A stretch of DNA of 64,000 nucleotides, taken from positions 1-64,000 of the forward strand of contig NZ_CP036525.1 in assembly GCF_007741535.1 (NCBI RefSeq). The letters run 5' to 3'. This document shows positions 18,392 through 27,326 of the stretch, piece by piece (the stretch's first letter is position 1; each line of letters opens with the position of its first letter). Origin of the DNA: Rubripirellula lacrimiformis (GTDB lineage: Bacteria; Planctomycetota; Planctomycetia; Pirellulales; Pirellulaceae). Below the pieces are notes generated by a model. That model saw only the letters and a list, made by a program, of their open reading frames with translations. It searched no databases and had not been told where the DNA came from. Both the position numbers and the translations under genes were made by a program.

Positions 18392-19383
18392 TAGGATCTC
18401 TTTTGATTCAGAAACTGAATGCTTTGATTGATACTATCGATCGGGGCAGGCGATTGATCCTGTTCCACATGGCATTCCCGAACACCGATCTCTTTTGCCA
18501 ACCGCATGATCGCAGGCATGTCGATGACGCCGTCGCCAAGTTCTTGAAACGCGTCGGCTGGGACCTGGCCTTCGTCGTTGATCGTCCCGACGTCAGCCTT
18601 CAGATCCTTCAGGTGAACCTGGGTGATTCGACCTGCCAACTTTTTCATCATCGCGATCGGGTCTTCGCCACCGATCTTGACCCAGAACACATCCAATTCG
18701 AAATCCATCAACTGCGGGTCAAACCGTTCGATGAAAATATCGAATGCTGTTTTTGCACCGCCATCCAGCTTGGCGAATTCGAACGAATGGTTGTGGTAAC
18801 CCATCCGCATTCCGGCGGCACGAGTCTTTTCGGCGGCGCGGTTCGCGTTTTCGGCAATCGTTTGACATTTTTCGACGCTGTCGCGTTCGTCGCGTGCGAT
18901 GTAGCCAAAGACGACGTGACGCAGTCCGATCCGTTCGGCGATTTCGACGGTCCGATCAACACTGATCACTCCATCACGATCCGGATGGGTGATGCCGCCG
19001 AAATCCATGAATGCACTGTGGACCATCAATCCATGATCACGCGCGATCGCCGCAATCTTGATCGCATCGTCGTCGATCGACATCAATTCGACTTGCCGGT
19101 ACCCGGCCTTGGCGATCGCTTGGATCGTTCCCTCGGCATCGGCTTTCATCTGGTCACGGACGGTGTACAGCTGCAGTCCGATGCGATCGACATAGGGCAG
19201 TGGACCATTATCCGATGAACTGTCGGCGACATCGTCGGCCAGCGATTGCAAAGGACGCGCAAGCCAGGCGGTCAAACCGACGGCGGTGGCGGCGAACAGT
19301 TGTCGTCGTCCCAGAGACCAATCGGGGGCGGCATGTTGGCGGGATCGATGCGAACCGGTTGGCAGTTTGGCGGGGGTGGTCAT
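18391..19383 (-). CDS. Exported sugar phosphate isomerase/epimerase-like TIM-barrel protein
   Basis: The 330-residue product carries an RR-type export signal (SLGRRQLFAATAVGLTAWLARP) followed by an AP-endonuclease-2/xylose-isomerase-like TIM barrel. Typical pieces are IGLQLYTVRDQM, YRQVELMS, GMRMGYHNHSFEF, FELDVFWV and ITQVHLKDL, which together supply the Glu, His and Asp metal ligands. Such proteins isomerise or epimerise sugars or related polyols; the actual substrate is unknown. The ATG overlaps the rhomboid stop (ATGA) and its stop overlaps the peroxiredoxin start. Confidence 0.88.
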   Translation of the reverse strand: MTTPAKLPTGSHRSRQHAAPDWSLGRRQLFAATAVGLTAWLARPLQSLADDVADSSSDNGPLPYVDRIGLQLYTVRDQMKADAEGTIQAIAKAGYRQVELMSIDDDAIKIAAIARDHGLMVHSAFMDFGGITHPDRDGVISVDRTVEIAERIGLRHVVFGYIARDERDSVEKCQTIAENANRAAEKTRAAGMRMGYHNHSFEFAKLDGGAKTAFDIFIERFDPQLMDFELDVFWVKIGGEDPIAMMKKLAGRITQVHLKDLKADVGTINDEGQVPADAFQELGDGVIDMPAIMRLAKEIGVRECHVEQDQSPAPIDSINQSIQFLNQKRS

Positions 19384-20321
19384 TGGTTTCTTTTTTCGCG
19401 TTGGCGGCGGCTATACCGTTCCAGAACCTTGCGTTCGGCGGCTGTGAGGCTGGATTCACCTTGTTGATGAATTTTAGCCAGAATCCGATCGGCATCCTCG
19501 GCTTCTTTTTCAAGTTTTTTGTCGGGGTCGTGCAGTTTGATCTTCATCCGGCGGGAACGGTCACGCATGCGTGCGGGAATGTCCGTCAGTGCCCCGGGGG
19601 ACAAGAAACGCAGATTCCAGCGCTGGAAAAAATACACCAACGCAAATGCGGCACCGGCTAGGTGAACCGTAAAGGCGGTGTTGCCTGACGATCCCATGCT
19701 GGCCATCAAACCCAAAGCACCGGCCACGTCCATCGCCACGAACAGCACCGCGGCGACCCAGGCTTTGACCGGAAACACCATCATCAGATAGATCTGTTGG
19801 TGCGGGTAATGGCAGGCGAACAAAATCACGGTTGCGACCACCGCGCCACTAGCACCAATCGTCGAAGCCTGAACCCCGGCGATCTGAAAGGTGATCAGGT
19901 TCGTGATCGACGCCACGATGCCACCGAACACAATCGCGACCAAATAGAATCGCAAGAATTCCATTTGGCCCAGTTTCTGTTCGATGATGCGGCCGAAAAA
20001 GAATAGGCCCAGCATGTTGAACAGGATGTGGAAGATCTTCTGGAAGTCGTGAACGAATCCATACGACAAAAACTGCCACCACATCCACGGCTTGTACAGC
20101 GTGTCGGCGTAAACGGCCAGCCAGTCGGCGACCGGACTGGTTTTGACCTGCATATCGCCAGCACCGGGAATCCGGACTGTCGAAGTGGTCTGAAACAGGA
20201 TCTCTAGAAAAAACACCGCCACGGTCACCACGATCAGAATGATCGTGATGCTACGAGGATTTTCGATCCGATCCCAAGCGGTCCGTTCTTGGCGTCCGTA
20301 GTCGCGGTCGTAAAGCCCCAT
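19380..20321 (-). CDS. Rhomboid-family intramembrane serine protease
   Basis: Rhomboids cut membrane proteins within the bilayer. The 313-residue product has about six hydrophobic segments. The catalytic Ser is in GASGAV (Ser158), the catalytic His in HLAGA (His220), and the conserved HILFNM (His98, Asn102) supports the oxyanion site. The last ~75 residues form a basic and acidic cytosolic tail (RRMKIKLHDPDKKLEKEAED). It lies 126 bases downstream of the S41 peptidase and overlaps the TIM-barrel gene by ATGA. The substrate is unknown. Confidence 0.92.
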   Translation of the reverse strand: MGLYDRDYGRQERTAWDRIENPRSITIILIVVTVAVFFLEILFQTTSTVRIPGAGDMQVKTSPVADWLAVYADTLYKPWMWWQFLSYGFVHDFQKIFHILFNMLGLFFFGRIIEQKLGQMEFLRFYLVAIVFGGIVASITNLITFQIAGVQASTIGASGAVVATVILFACHYPHQQIYLMMVFPVKAWVAAVLFVAMDVAGALGLMASMGSSGNTAFTVHLAGAAFALVYFFQRWNLRFLSPGALTDIPARMRDRSRRMKIKLHDPDKKLEKEAEDADRILAKIHQQGESSLTAAERKVLERYSRRQREKRNQ

Positions 20322-20420
20322 CGATGTCCCGTGTGAAAAAGAGATTTTTACTTCGTCCAGTGTTCCTGATCCTAGCAGCCAATCGGGCCGAGCGCGTAGC
20401 GGTCAGGTCTGCCCGCCTCG

Positions 20421-20454
20421 CCGCTAGCCTGCATGGCCCCCCCGGGCTAGGCGG
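20421..20454. terminator. Hairpin at the end of the S41 peptidase gene
   Basis: CCGCTAGCC (20421-20429) pairs with GGCTAGGCGG (20445-20454) with one bulge and spans the S41 stop codon on the minus strand. No T-run is evident. It may attenuate transcription into the rhomboid operon. Confidence 0.35.
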
Positions 20455-21895
20455 CTTCGGATTCCGGAGTCGTCTCTTCGATCTGGGTTTTCAGCGTTTC
20501 CACCGCCCGTCGCAATTGCGGGTCGATCATCGTGCTAGTGGAAACGGTCGAATCATCCGATTCGGACATCATCTCGACGGCAAGCGCTGGATAGGCCGCT
20601 TCGGTCCAGCGGCGAGCCACCTTGATCAGGCTTTCTTCGTCCAGTTCCACGATCATCCCATCGTCCGGCGTTACGCCCCATTCATCGTCATCAGTGGCAT
20701 CCTGGGTGCGATGAATGTTGGCACCGCTGGGGCGGTAATAGCGAGCCACGGTCAATCGTAGCGCGCTGCGTCCAAATTGCAGCGGCAAGATATTCTGTAC
20801 CGTGCCTTTGCCGTAACTGCGTGTCCCCACCACGATCGCCCGATGATTGTCTTGCATGCAGGCGGAAACGATCTCGCTGGCGCTGGCCGAGTTTCCGTCG
20901 ATCAAAATCGCGAACGGTTTCTTTGGGTCGACCAGGGTTCCCGGTTCCGCGTCAAATCGCGATTCGATCACGCCCCCTCGGGTCCGTGTGGTGACGATGT
21001 TGCCAGCGTTCAAGAACATGTCGCTGATGTCGGCCGCGGTGTGCAGCAGCCCGCCACCGTTGCCACGCAAGTCCAACACCAAGCCGCGAAAGTTGTTGTC
21101 CAACTGAGCCAATGCTCGCTTCATCTCGTCGGTCGATTTTTCGCCAAAACTGGTCAATCGGATGTACCCGATCGTGGGGTCTTCGCGCAAGCGGAATACC
21201 CAATGGTCGTGCTCGTCGCGGTAGTCACCCGCAACCGATTCCAGTTCGATTCGTGCTCGGGTGACCGTCAGCAACTTTTCTTCGTAGGGCACTTCGGCAA
21301 CCTGGTTGTCGGCAACCTGGTCGTCGTCCACAGTGTTGTCGTCCACCGTGTTGTCGGCATCGGCATCGGGTTCAGCCACCGCAGCCGTATCCGTATTGGT
21401 TTCGGTTGTTCGCTCGGGCCTGCGGACGGTGATCTTGACGGTCGTTCCGACCGGTCCTCGCAGCCGATTGCTGACGTCGGGCAACGGCATTTTGGAAACG
21501 TCTTCGCCGTCGACTTTCACGATCAGGTCGCCTGGCAAGAAACCCGCCTTCAGCGCGGGTGATCCGACCAACGGTGTCCTGACTCGTACCGGCCCGCCAT
21601 CCTCGGTCGCTTCGACATAGATACCGATGCCCGCGAATTCTTGGTTGATATTGTCCTGGAAACTCTCGTAGGCCGCGCCCGGAATGTATTCGCTGTTCTC
21701 GTCCAGCGTCGACGTCATCCCGTTCATCGCCGCGATCAACAATGCCTCGCTATCGACCGGGTCCACATAATAGGAATCGATTAAATTCAACGCGTCCCCG
21801 ACGATCATGGCTGGCCGGGCACGGCGATGCGTGGCATAGCAAAGCAGGCTGATGGCGGCGGCAATGATAATGATGTTCAGATTGCGGGGCGGCAT
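20447..21895 (-). CDS. S41 C-terminal processing peptidase with PDZ domain
   Basis: The 482-residue enzyme has an N-terminal membrane anchor (NIIIIAAAISLLCY), a PDZ domain (~85-160) and a C-terminal S41 protease domain. The catalytic Ser-Lys dyad is Ser338 in DGNSASASE and Lys363 in RSYGKGTVQ, 25 residues apart as in other CTPs. Between PDZ and protease lies an acidic low-complexity insert at about 176-200, built from repeats of D-N-T-V-D-D and Q-V-A type, encoded by short tandem DNA repeats. It should degrade or trim periplasmic proteins. It diverges from psd. Confidence 0.92.
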   Translation of the reverse strand: MPPRNLNIIIIAAAISLLCYATHRRARPAMIVGDALNLIDSYYVDPVDSEALLIAAMNGMTSTLDENSEYIPGAAYESFQDNINQEFAGIGIYVEATEDGGPVRVRTPLVGSPALKAGFLPGDLIVKVDGEDVSKMPLPDVSNRLRGPVGTTVKITVRRPERTTETNTDTAAVAEPDADADNTVDDNTVDDDQVADNQVAEVPYEEKLLTVTRARIELESVAGDYRDEHDHWVFRLREDPTIGYIRLTSFGEKSTDEMKRALAQLDNNFRGLVLDLRGNGGGLLHTAADISDMFLNAGNIVTTRTRGGVIESRFDAEPGTLVDPKKPFAILIDGNSASASEIVSACMQDNHRAIVVGTRSYGKGTVQNILPLQFGRSALRLTVARYYRPSGANIHRTQDATDDDEWGVTPDDGMIVELDEESLIKVARRWTEAAYPALAVEMMSESDDSTVSTSTMIDPQLRRAVETLKTQIEETTPESEAA

Positions 21896-22101
21896 GGCTG
21901 GCAGTCGAAAGGCGCGAATCGAAACAATGGTGGACGACTGGTCGCAGTCTATCGTGCCGGACCACCCTGATCCACGTGGAAGTCGGTTTGGAACGTTTCT
22001 GTAGTGGCGGATACCGCTAATTCGGTCACAATGCAGCCACTCGACCTCAGAATCGCCTGCATGCTGATCCTCCGTAACCCTCGCATCCCCCGACCGGCCC
22101 G

Positions 22102-23001
22102 ATGGACCAGATTGTCTACCACGATCGCTATCGCAACGAAGACTGTGTGGAAAAGGTCTACGGCGACAGTTTTTTGCGTTGGACCTATGGCACGGTGGGC
22201 GGAAAAATTGCCCTGGCCGCGATGGTCAAACGCGCCTGGTTTTCGCATTGGTACGGATGGAGGATGGATCGTGCGGTATCGCGGGAGAAGATCCTGCCGT
22301 TCATCCAGCAATACGAATTGGACGCCGACGAATTCTTGCGTCCGCCCGACCAGTTCGCCAGTTTCAACGAATTCTTCTTTCGCAAACTGAAACCACAGGC
22401 TCGCCCGATCGACCCACGACCCGCCGCGGCGGTCTTTCCAGCCGACGGGCGGCACCTGTGTGTCCCTGACCTGTCCCGCTGTGACGGGTTGTTTGTCAAA
22501 GGCGAAATGTTTGACCTGGCGACCTTGGTGGACGACGCCGAATTGGCCCAGCGGTATGCCGGCGGCAGTCTGCTGCTGTCGCGTTTGTGCCCGGTGGATT
22601 ACCACCGTTTCCATTTCCCCGTCGCCGGGTCCCCAGGCCCGTCGCGGCTGATCAATGGGCCGCTGTATTCGGTCAACCCGATCGCACTGTGCCAAAACAT
22701 CCATATCCTGGCGACCAACAAACGAACGTTGACACAGTTGGAAACCGAATCGTTTGGACGCGTCTTGTTGATGGAAATCGGGGCCACCTGCGTGGGCGGA
22801 ATCTGCCAGACCTACAGCACCGATCAACCGATCGACAAAGGCGACGAAAAGGGATACTTCCGATTCGGTGGTTCATCCACCATCACGATCTTCGAACCCG
22901 GCCGAATCCAATTCGATGACGACCTCGTCGAACAATCAAGCCAACATCGGGAACTGTATGCCAAGATCGGCGACTCGTTGGGGACGATCCCCAAGTCCTA
23001 G
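22102..23001 (+). CDS. psd: Phosphatidylserine decarboxylase proenzyme
   Basis: Psd converts phosphatidylserine to phosphatidylethanolamine and cleaves itself to make a pyruvoyl cofactor. The 299-residue product shows FNEFFFRKLKPQARPID, CPVDYHRFHFP with the His residues needed for self-cleavage, and FGGSSTI, the variant of the LGST processing site. The TYSTDQPIDKGDEKGYF segment is also typical. The pattern is closer to the longer, Clostridium-type enzymes than to short archaeal types. It starts 200 bases from the divergent S41 gene; no obvious Shine-Dalgarno sequence is seen. Confidence 0.94.
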   Translation: MDQIVYHDRYRNEDCVEKVYGDSFLRWTYGTVGGKIALAAMVKRAWFSHWYGWRMDRAVSREKILPFIQQYELDADEFLRPPDQFASFNEFFFRKLKPQARPIDPRPAAAVFPADGRHLCVPDLSRCDGLFVKGEMFDLATLVDDAELAQRYAGGSLLLSRLCPVDYHRFHFPVAGSPGPSRLINGPLYSVNPIALCQNIHILATNKRTLTQLETESFGRVLLMEIGATCVGGICQTYSTDQPIDKGDEKGYFRFGGSSTITIFEPGRIQFDDDLVEQSSQHRELYAKIGDSLGTIPKS

Positions 23002-23017
23002 CGGCTGAAATCAGAAG

Positions 23018-23077
23018 CCAGGCGAAGGGGACCAGGCGAAGGGGACCAGGCGACGGGGACGACCAGGCGAAGGGGAC
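23018..23077. repeat. Short G-rich tandem repeat downstream of psd
   Basis: Four imperfect copies of a 14-17-nt unit (CCAGGCGAAGGGGA and variants) start at 23018, 23032, 23046 and 23063. They follow the psd stop directly and border a non-coding stretch. Such units can arise by slippage or accompany REP-like elements. Confidence 0.75.
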
Positions 23078-23486
23078 AGTCACAAATCTACTTGCCTGCA
23101 GTCTTTTGGCTCTTCCGCCGAATCGATGGGTGGAAACAGTATATGGCGGGCGTGAGGTCGTTGCCGGTCGTCGACCTCGGTTCGGGCTTAGCAGAATGGG
23201 GCCGCCCCTTCCGCCTTGCCGTCGCATGGCTGCGATGGCTCAACCCGTACGTCATTTGAGGGCCACCAGTCGAAGGGGCATAGCTGTCAATGTGGCGTGA
23301 TGTACACAGGCGGTTGCCCGCCAGCCGGACGCATTGTTGGCGAGCTGGGAGTTGGCGAGCTGGCAAATCTAGCTGCTGTCACTTGGTTCTCCAGTCTTCC
23401 CGTTTTGACGTTCAATGGAAATCCGTTAGGATCTAGACGTTGGTTTTTATTTACCTTTTAGGTAAACTATTTTAAGATCCAGGCGG
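23078..23486. other. Gene-free stretch between psd repeats and toxin-antitoxin pair
   Basis: I find no gene with coding character here. Short frames on both strands encode Arg/Pro-rich products with no recognisable motif. The stretch could be decayed mobile-element sequence at the left edge of the toxin-antitoxin island. An AT-rich segment at about 23440-23475 could hold the promoter of the higB-like gene. Confidence 0.5.
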
Positions 23487-23828
23487 ATGCGGGTCGAATT
23501 TTCCAACAAGAAGCTGCTGAAAGTTTGCTCATCGGCGGAAGAAGCCCAGGCAAAGCATGGGAAACGCATGTCTGTGAAGATTCAACTTCGGATGACTCAG
23601 CTCGCTGCGGTGGAGACTTTGGCAGACCTGCATTTGCTTCCAGGAGCGAGATGCCACGCTTTGACCGGGAACTTGAAGGGGAAGTTTGCGGTAGATCTTG
23701 TCCACCCGGATCGACTGCTGTTTTCACCTGACCACGAACCACTCCCTCTCAAAGATGATGGAGGTTTGATCTTAAAGGAGGTCACAGCGGTATTGATCGA
23801 AGGGATTGGGGATTACCACGGAAAGTGA
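23487..23828 (+). CDS. higB: HigB-like toxin of a type II toxin-antitoxin pair
   Basis: The 113-residue product resembles the HigB/RelE-type 'killer' mRNA interferases. Matching features are the N-terminal VEFSNKKLLKVCSSAEEA, the helix RMTQLAAVETLADLHLLPGARCHALTGNLKGKFAVDLVHPDRLLF, given here only as position about 38-83, and the closing V-T-A-VLIEGIGDYH. The family usually has ~95-115 residues. It precedes the antitoxin gene by 43 bases, the reversed toxin-first order usual for hig systems. The base composition is more AT-rich than its flanks, which suggests transfer. Confidence 0.82.
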   Translation: MRVEFSNKKLLKVCSSAEEAQAKHGKRMSVKIQLRMTQLAAVETLADLHLLPGARCHALTGNLKGKFAVDLVHPDRLLFSPDHEPLPLKDDGGLILKEVTAVLIEGIGDYHGK

Positions 23829-23871
23829 CGGAGCGAAAAACAGCCACCAACAAAACACAACTGCATCACTA

Positions 23872-24960
23872 ATGGCGACCAAAACAAATCGATATCGCTA
23901 CGAGCCTGACTTTGCCGTTCCGCCAGGAGCGACCTTGCAGGAGACGATCGACCAACTGGGAATTGACCAGCGAGAGCTGGCTGAGCGAACGGGACTGACT
24001 GCAAAGACATTGAATTTGATCATCAATGGAAAGGCACCGTTGACCCAGCAAACGTCGATGCTGCTGGAACGCGTTACGAACGTTCCTGCGAGAATCTGGA
24101 ACAATCTCGAAGCCGAGTACCGGGAACAACTAGCCCGACTAGAGGCTCGCGAGGAATTGGCAAAGGACATTCAGTGGTTGAAGCAAGTCCCTACGAAGGA
24201 TTTGATCGAGCGTGGATTCCTTGAAGAAACTAAAGACAAAGTAGTGCTACTTGAGCAGACACTTAGCTTTTTCCGAGTCGCGAGCGTTGCTGCGTGGAAG
24301 GATGGTTGGTGCGAAGGGCAGTTCTCTTTCAAAAAATCTAGCGACGCGTCGTGTCTCGATTGTCGTTTGGCAACCTGGTTGAGAATCGCGGAAAAGAAGG
24401 CTGAGTCGATTGAGGTTGCAGCGTTCAGCAAGCAACGATTCGCGAAGGCAGTCCGGGAAGCTAGGTCACTGACAACGTCGTCGCCTGCTGAGTTTGTTCC
24501 TCAGCTCGTTAAACTGTTTGCGGATTCTGGCGTTGCTCTTTGCTTGGTTCCCGAGATCAAGGGTGGCAAGATCAATGGGGCGGCTCGATGGATCTCGCCC
24601 AGCAAGGCAATGATTGCAGTGAACCTTCGCGGCAAAATGAATGACATCTTCTGGTTCACTCTATTTCATGAAGCGGGACACATCCTCAACGACAGCAAGA
24701 AACAAACTTATGTGGACGTCGGATACTCGGATGATCCCCGCGAAGAGTCGGCGAATCGCTTCGCTCGCGAGACACTCATTCCGAAAGCGTATGAGGCGGA
24801 ACTGAGCAACACGAAGTCGAGGGTCGCTGTGCTTCGATTGGCTGACGAGATTGGCATCGCACCCGGGATCCTAGTTGGACGGCTGCAGTATGAGCGTATC
24901 TTGAAATTCAGCCAGCTCAATCCGCTTAAGCAGCGATTTGAGTGGTCCAACGGAGGCTAG
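23872..24960 (+). CDS. HigA-like antitoxin fused to ImmA/IrrE-type metallopeptidase domain
   Basis: The 362-residue product (from the ATG at 23872) begins with a HigA/XRE helix-turn-helix: PGATLQETIDQLGIDQRELA, then ERTGLTAKTLNLIINGKAPL. A helical linker follows. The C-terminal half is an ImmA/IrrE-like domain with the zinc motif FHEAGHIL and a downstream EESANRFARE Glu, consistent with a metalloprotease fold. HigA alone is ~100 residues, so this is a fusion. It would neutralise the HigB toxin and repress the operon, while the peptidase domain could act as a stress sensor. An upstream TTG at 23806 would overlap higB; no strong Shine-Dalgarno supports either start. Confidence 0.85.
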   Translation: MATKTNRYRYEPDFAVPPGATLQETIDQLGIDQRELAERTGLTAKTLNLIINGKAPLTQQTSMLLERVTNVPARIWNNLEAEYREQLARLEAREELAKDIQWLKQVPTKDLIERGFLEETKDKVVLLEQTLSFFRVASVAAWKDGWCEGQFSFKKSSDASCLDCRLATWLRIAEKKAESIEVAAFSKQRFAKAVREARSLTTSSPAEFVPQLVKLFADSGVALCLVPEIKGGKINGAARWISPSKAMIAVNLRGKMNDIFWFTLFHEAGHILNDSKKQTYVDVGYSDDPREESANRFARETLIPKAYEAELSNTKSRVAVLRLADEIGIAPGILVGRLQYERILKFSQLNPLKQRFEWSNGG

Positions 24961-25152
24961 CGGGTTCGCAAAGGAAAGTGGCGAACTTTTCCAACGATTC
25001 TGCTGACGAGGCAATTTTTTAACCCACAAATCTTTAAACCCAATGACCGATTCGTCGTCTCCAGTCGGACGACTTTAGATGCTCATCGCAGGATGTCTAA
25101 TTTGAATGGACCGGCATCGTGGGCCAATGAGATTAGAAAATGGATGGGTTAG

Positions 25153-25481
25153 AAAATTTGGCTCATCCGTCGGAAGGGTGCGCCGTACCCAGGGACGAGG
25201 TTTTCGGAGGAATTGCTCCGATGTCCGAAATTTGAGCCGACCATTTCGATGCGTTAGAATTGATTTGCCAAGTGAAGCGGAAGCGAGCTCTGCTGAGGAG
25301 CAACTTGCCAAGGAATAGCTTGGTCTCCGATGCGCCGAAGGTGCTTCGTGGCCCACCGGCATGCTCGCCATGCCGGTGGGGTGTTTTCAATAGGGACGCC
25401 ATCCATCACTAAGCATTCGGACATCGGAGCATGCCTGCAAAAACCTCGGGCGCTCCCTTCCGACGGATGAGCCGAAAATTT
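25153..25481. mobile_element. MITE-like element with long terminal inverted repeats
   Basis: A ~330-bp non-coding unit is bounded by inverted repeats. GGCTCATCCGTCGGAAGGG at 25160-25178 is exactly inverted at 25455-25473, and the match continues outward to 25153 and 25481. A second inner block, GCTCCGATGTCCGAA at 25215-25229, is exactly inverted at 25416-25430. Off-centre lies a perfect 12-bp hairpin, CCCACCGGCATG (25352-25363) with CATGCCGGTGGG (25369-25380). It codes for no protein. The layout fits a non-autonomous transposable element next to a toxin-antitoxin pair. No clear target-site duplication was identified. Confidence 0.75.
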
Positions 25482-25525
25482 GTGGGGTGGCGAGGTTGAT
25501 TACCCATCATTCCTGCCTTCCTACG

Positions 25526-26974
25526 TTAGGTCCCGCCTAGGAAGGGGACGGGGATCAGGATGGCGTGTTGTTGGACCCAGGTTAGTAGTCCGTCCCAACT
25601 GGTGTACTGCGACACGTAGACGAACAGCAGATAGATGCCGACCACGGGCACCAGCATCAACCGCGCCATCCAGCGGGACATGGTGGCCCAACGTCCGGTC
25701 GGCAGCGGGCGACGGCGGGCGCGGCGAAGGGCCAAGCCTTCGGCGATTCTAGCTGGCAAGATGAAGGCGACAAAAACCAAGCACGGCAACCAGACGACTT
25801 CGCGCGGCGTTGCTTCGATCTTCAACAGGTAAAGCGGGATCGGAAGGATCACCAATCCGCAGACCATCGCGCCCAACCATGCCCAGGGTGCATGTCGAAA
25901 ATTTCGTCGGATTGTGCGGACTTCAAACAGGGCTCGCAGCCGATTCTCGGCCGCAAAGTGTGCTTGCAACATCGGCAAATACATCAGTGCAATGCCCAAC
26001 AACATCAGCGATACGAAGCCGACCAATCCGGCCAACCCGGTTTCGCCATTTCGGAACGCGGCGATGATGATCATTGCCGGGATCAACCAAATCAACGTTC
26101 CCACAGCACCACGCAGACCCAACCAAAAGTAACGTGGCAATTCCAGCGACGCCGTAAAATCCCACAGGTGGTCGGGTGCCGATGCCCATGTCGATGGTCG
26201 CCAAGCCTGCCGAAAAAATCGTTTCGGTTCCGGCCACAGATAATGCCTCAAACGGCCACCGCGAACCCAAGCCCACAGCAGGTATCCGGTCGCCAAAAGC
26301 GACATCGAAATCGCCGCGATTCGCAGCATCGCCGCTTGGTTGGAACCGGGATTGATCAACGCCGCTACCGATTCCCAGTGCGTCATCAATTGGGTTGGCA
26401 ATGCCGCGATGAACACAGCCAACATCGCCAGTCCGATCTGACCGGCTTGGCCAAGCTTCGGCAGCGAATCGCGAAACTTGGCTCCGCCCGCAAGTCCTCC
26501 GCTGACAGACAACAGATAGCCAAACGCGATCAGTTGTAGGATCGGGATGGCGGTCAACAATGCCAACAGCACGATCAACGACGCGATGCTGAACGATCCG
26601 GTGACGCACCAACGTATCCATCGAAGCGAGCGGCGAATCGGACCCGCTTTCCGCTCGGTTGCTGGTTCCCCGTCCGACCGCGGGTTCAGAAGTGCAGCGG
26701 GATCAGACGTGCCGAGTCCGGTTTCGAACGCGCCCGTTCCGGTGGCCACCACGCCAATTCCCAAAGTCGCAGCTCCTAGGGTCTCCGCTCCCAGGGTCTC
26801 CGCTCCCAGGGGCTCCGGCCTCAGGGTCTCCGGCCTCAGGGTCTCCGCTCCCAAGGTCTCCGCTCCCAAGGTCTCCGCTCGATCCACAGCCGGGCCATCC
26901 GCGGTCATCTCTGGCCGATCTGGCGTGTCACTGGGATTGGCGAGGTTGGGATGGCGATCCACGATCAGGGACAA
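25526..26974 (-). CDS. Multi-pass membrane protein with N-terminal 5-residue repeats
   Basis: The 482-residue product has about eight to ten hydrophobic segments from residue ~120 onward, including IASLIVLLALLTAIPILQLIAF (given in part), LGLRGAVGTLIWLIPAMIII, and WLPCLVFVAFILPARI. It resembles DUF4013-like planctomycete membrane proteins, though I cannot name a family with certainty. Residues ~30-65 are built of repeated ETLGA/ETLRP units from a 15-bp DNA repeat. The TTG at 26974 is the only upstream start; an ATG at 26911 would give a shorter protein that still carries the repeat. It abuts the MITE-like element. Function unknown. Confidence 0.75.
   Translation of the reverse strand: MSLIVDRHPNLANPSDTPDRPEMTADGPAVDRAETLGAETLGAETLRPETLRPEPLGAETLGAETLGAATLGIGVVATGTGAFETGLGTSDPAALLNPRSDGEPATERKAGPIRRSLRWIRWCVTGSFSIASLIVLLALLTAIPILQLIAFGYLLSVSGGLAGGAKFRDSLPKLGQAGQIGLAMLAVFIAALPTQLMTHWESVAALINPGSNQAAMLRIAAISMSLLATGYLLWAWVRGGRLRHYLWPEPKRFFRQAWRPSTWASAPDHLWDFTASLELPRYFWLGLRGAVGTLIWLIPAMIIIAAFRNGETGLAGLVGFVSLMLLGIALMYLPMLQAHFAAENRLRALFEVRTIRRNFRHAPWAWLGAMVCGLVILPIPLYLLKIEATPREVVWLPCLVFVAFILPARIAEGLALRRARRRPLPTGRWATMSRWMARLMLVPVVGIYLLFVYVSQYTSWDGLLTWVQQHAILIPVPFLGGT
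26781..26885. repeat. 15-bp in-frame minisatellite inside membrane protein gene
   Basis: Seven consecutive 15-bp copies of GTCTCCGCTCCCAGG and close variants run from 26781 to 26885, with a degenerate eighth unit before them. On the minus strand each unit encodes five residues (ETLGA or ETLRP type), so copy-number change keeps the frame. Confidence 0.9.
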
Positions 26975-27326
26975 CTTTCAACGAAAGGTGGATGAGGTCG
27001 GCACAGCGAACGACCACGGTATCGGATCAGCAAAGGTTCAGCGACGTTTTTTTCTGGCGGGCACGCTATTTCAGCCATTCGCCCGTCCGGGACGAATCTT
27101 GGCGATATCCCCGGAAAGTTTCACGAAAACAGCCCAAAATTCGCCTTGGACGGTTCCGGGGCTTGTTCCGTCTGGGAAAGATTTGCTCAAGACAAAGGCT
27201 TTGACGACCGATTGAACAACAATATCCGGTCTGACGTGGGGGGATACTCGTACAGGCAAATTGGAACATCCGGACCGTCGTTCATCATTGCATGACGGCA
27301 GCGTCGGTTGTTCCACGAATGTTTTC
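26975..27326. other. Gene-free stretch between divergent genes
   Basis: The 352 bases separate the minus-strand membrane protein from the plus-strand small protein. Short frames here show no recognisable motif. It probably holds both promoters, but I can point to no clear site. Confidence 0.5.

Noticed and set aside
23088-23366. Small gene on the minus strand after psd
   Set aside because: Arg/Pro-rich, no motif, lies in repeat-associated sequence.
26781-26885. Pentapeptide-repeat domain
   Set aside because: The five-residue units have Ala three positions before Leu, not the A(D/N)Lxx spacing of true pentapeptide repeats.
26547-27215. Plus-strand frame with Val-Ser-Ala-Pro repeats
   Set aside because: The repeats come from the opposite strand of the 15-bp minisatellite in the membrane protein gene.
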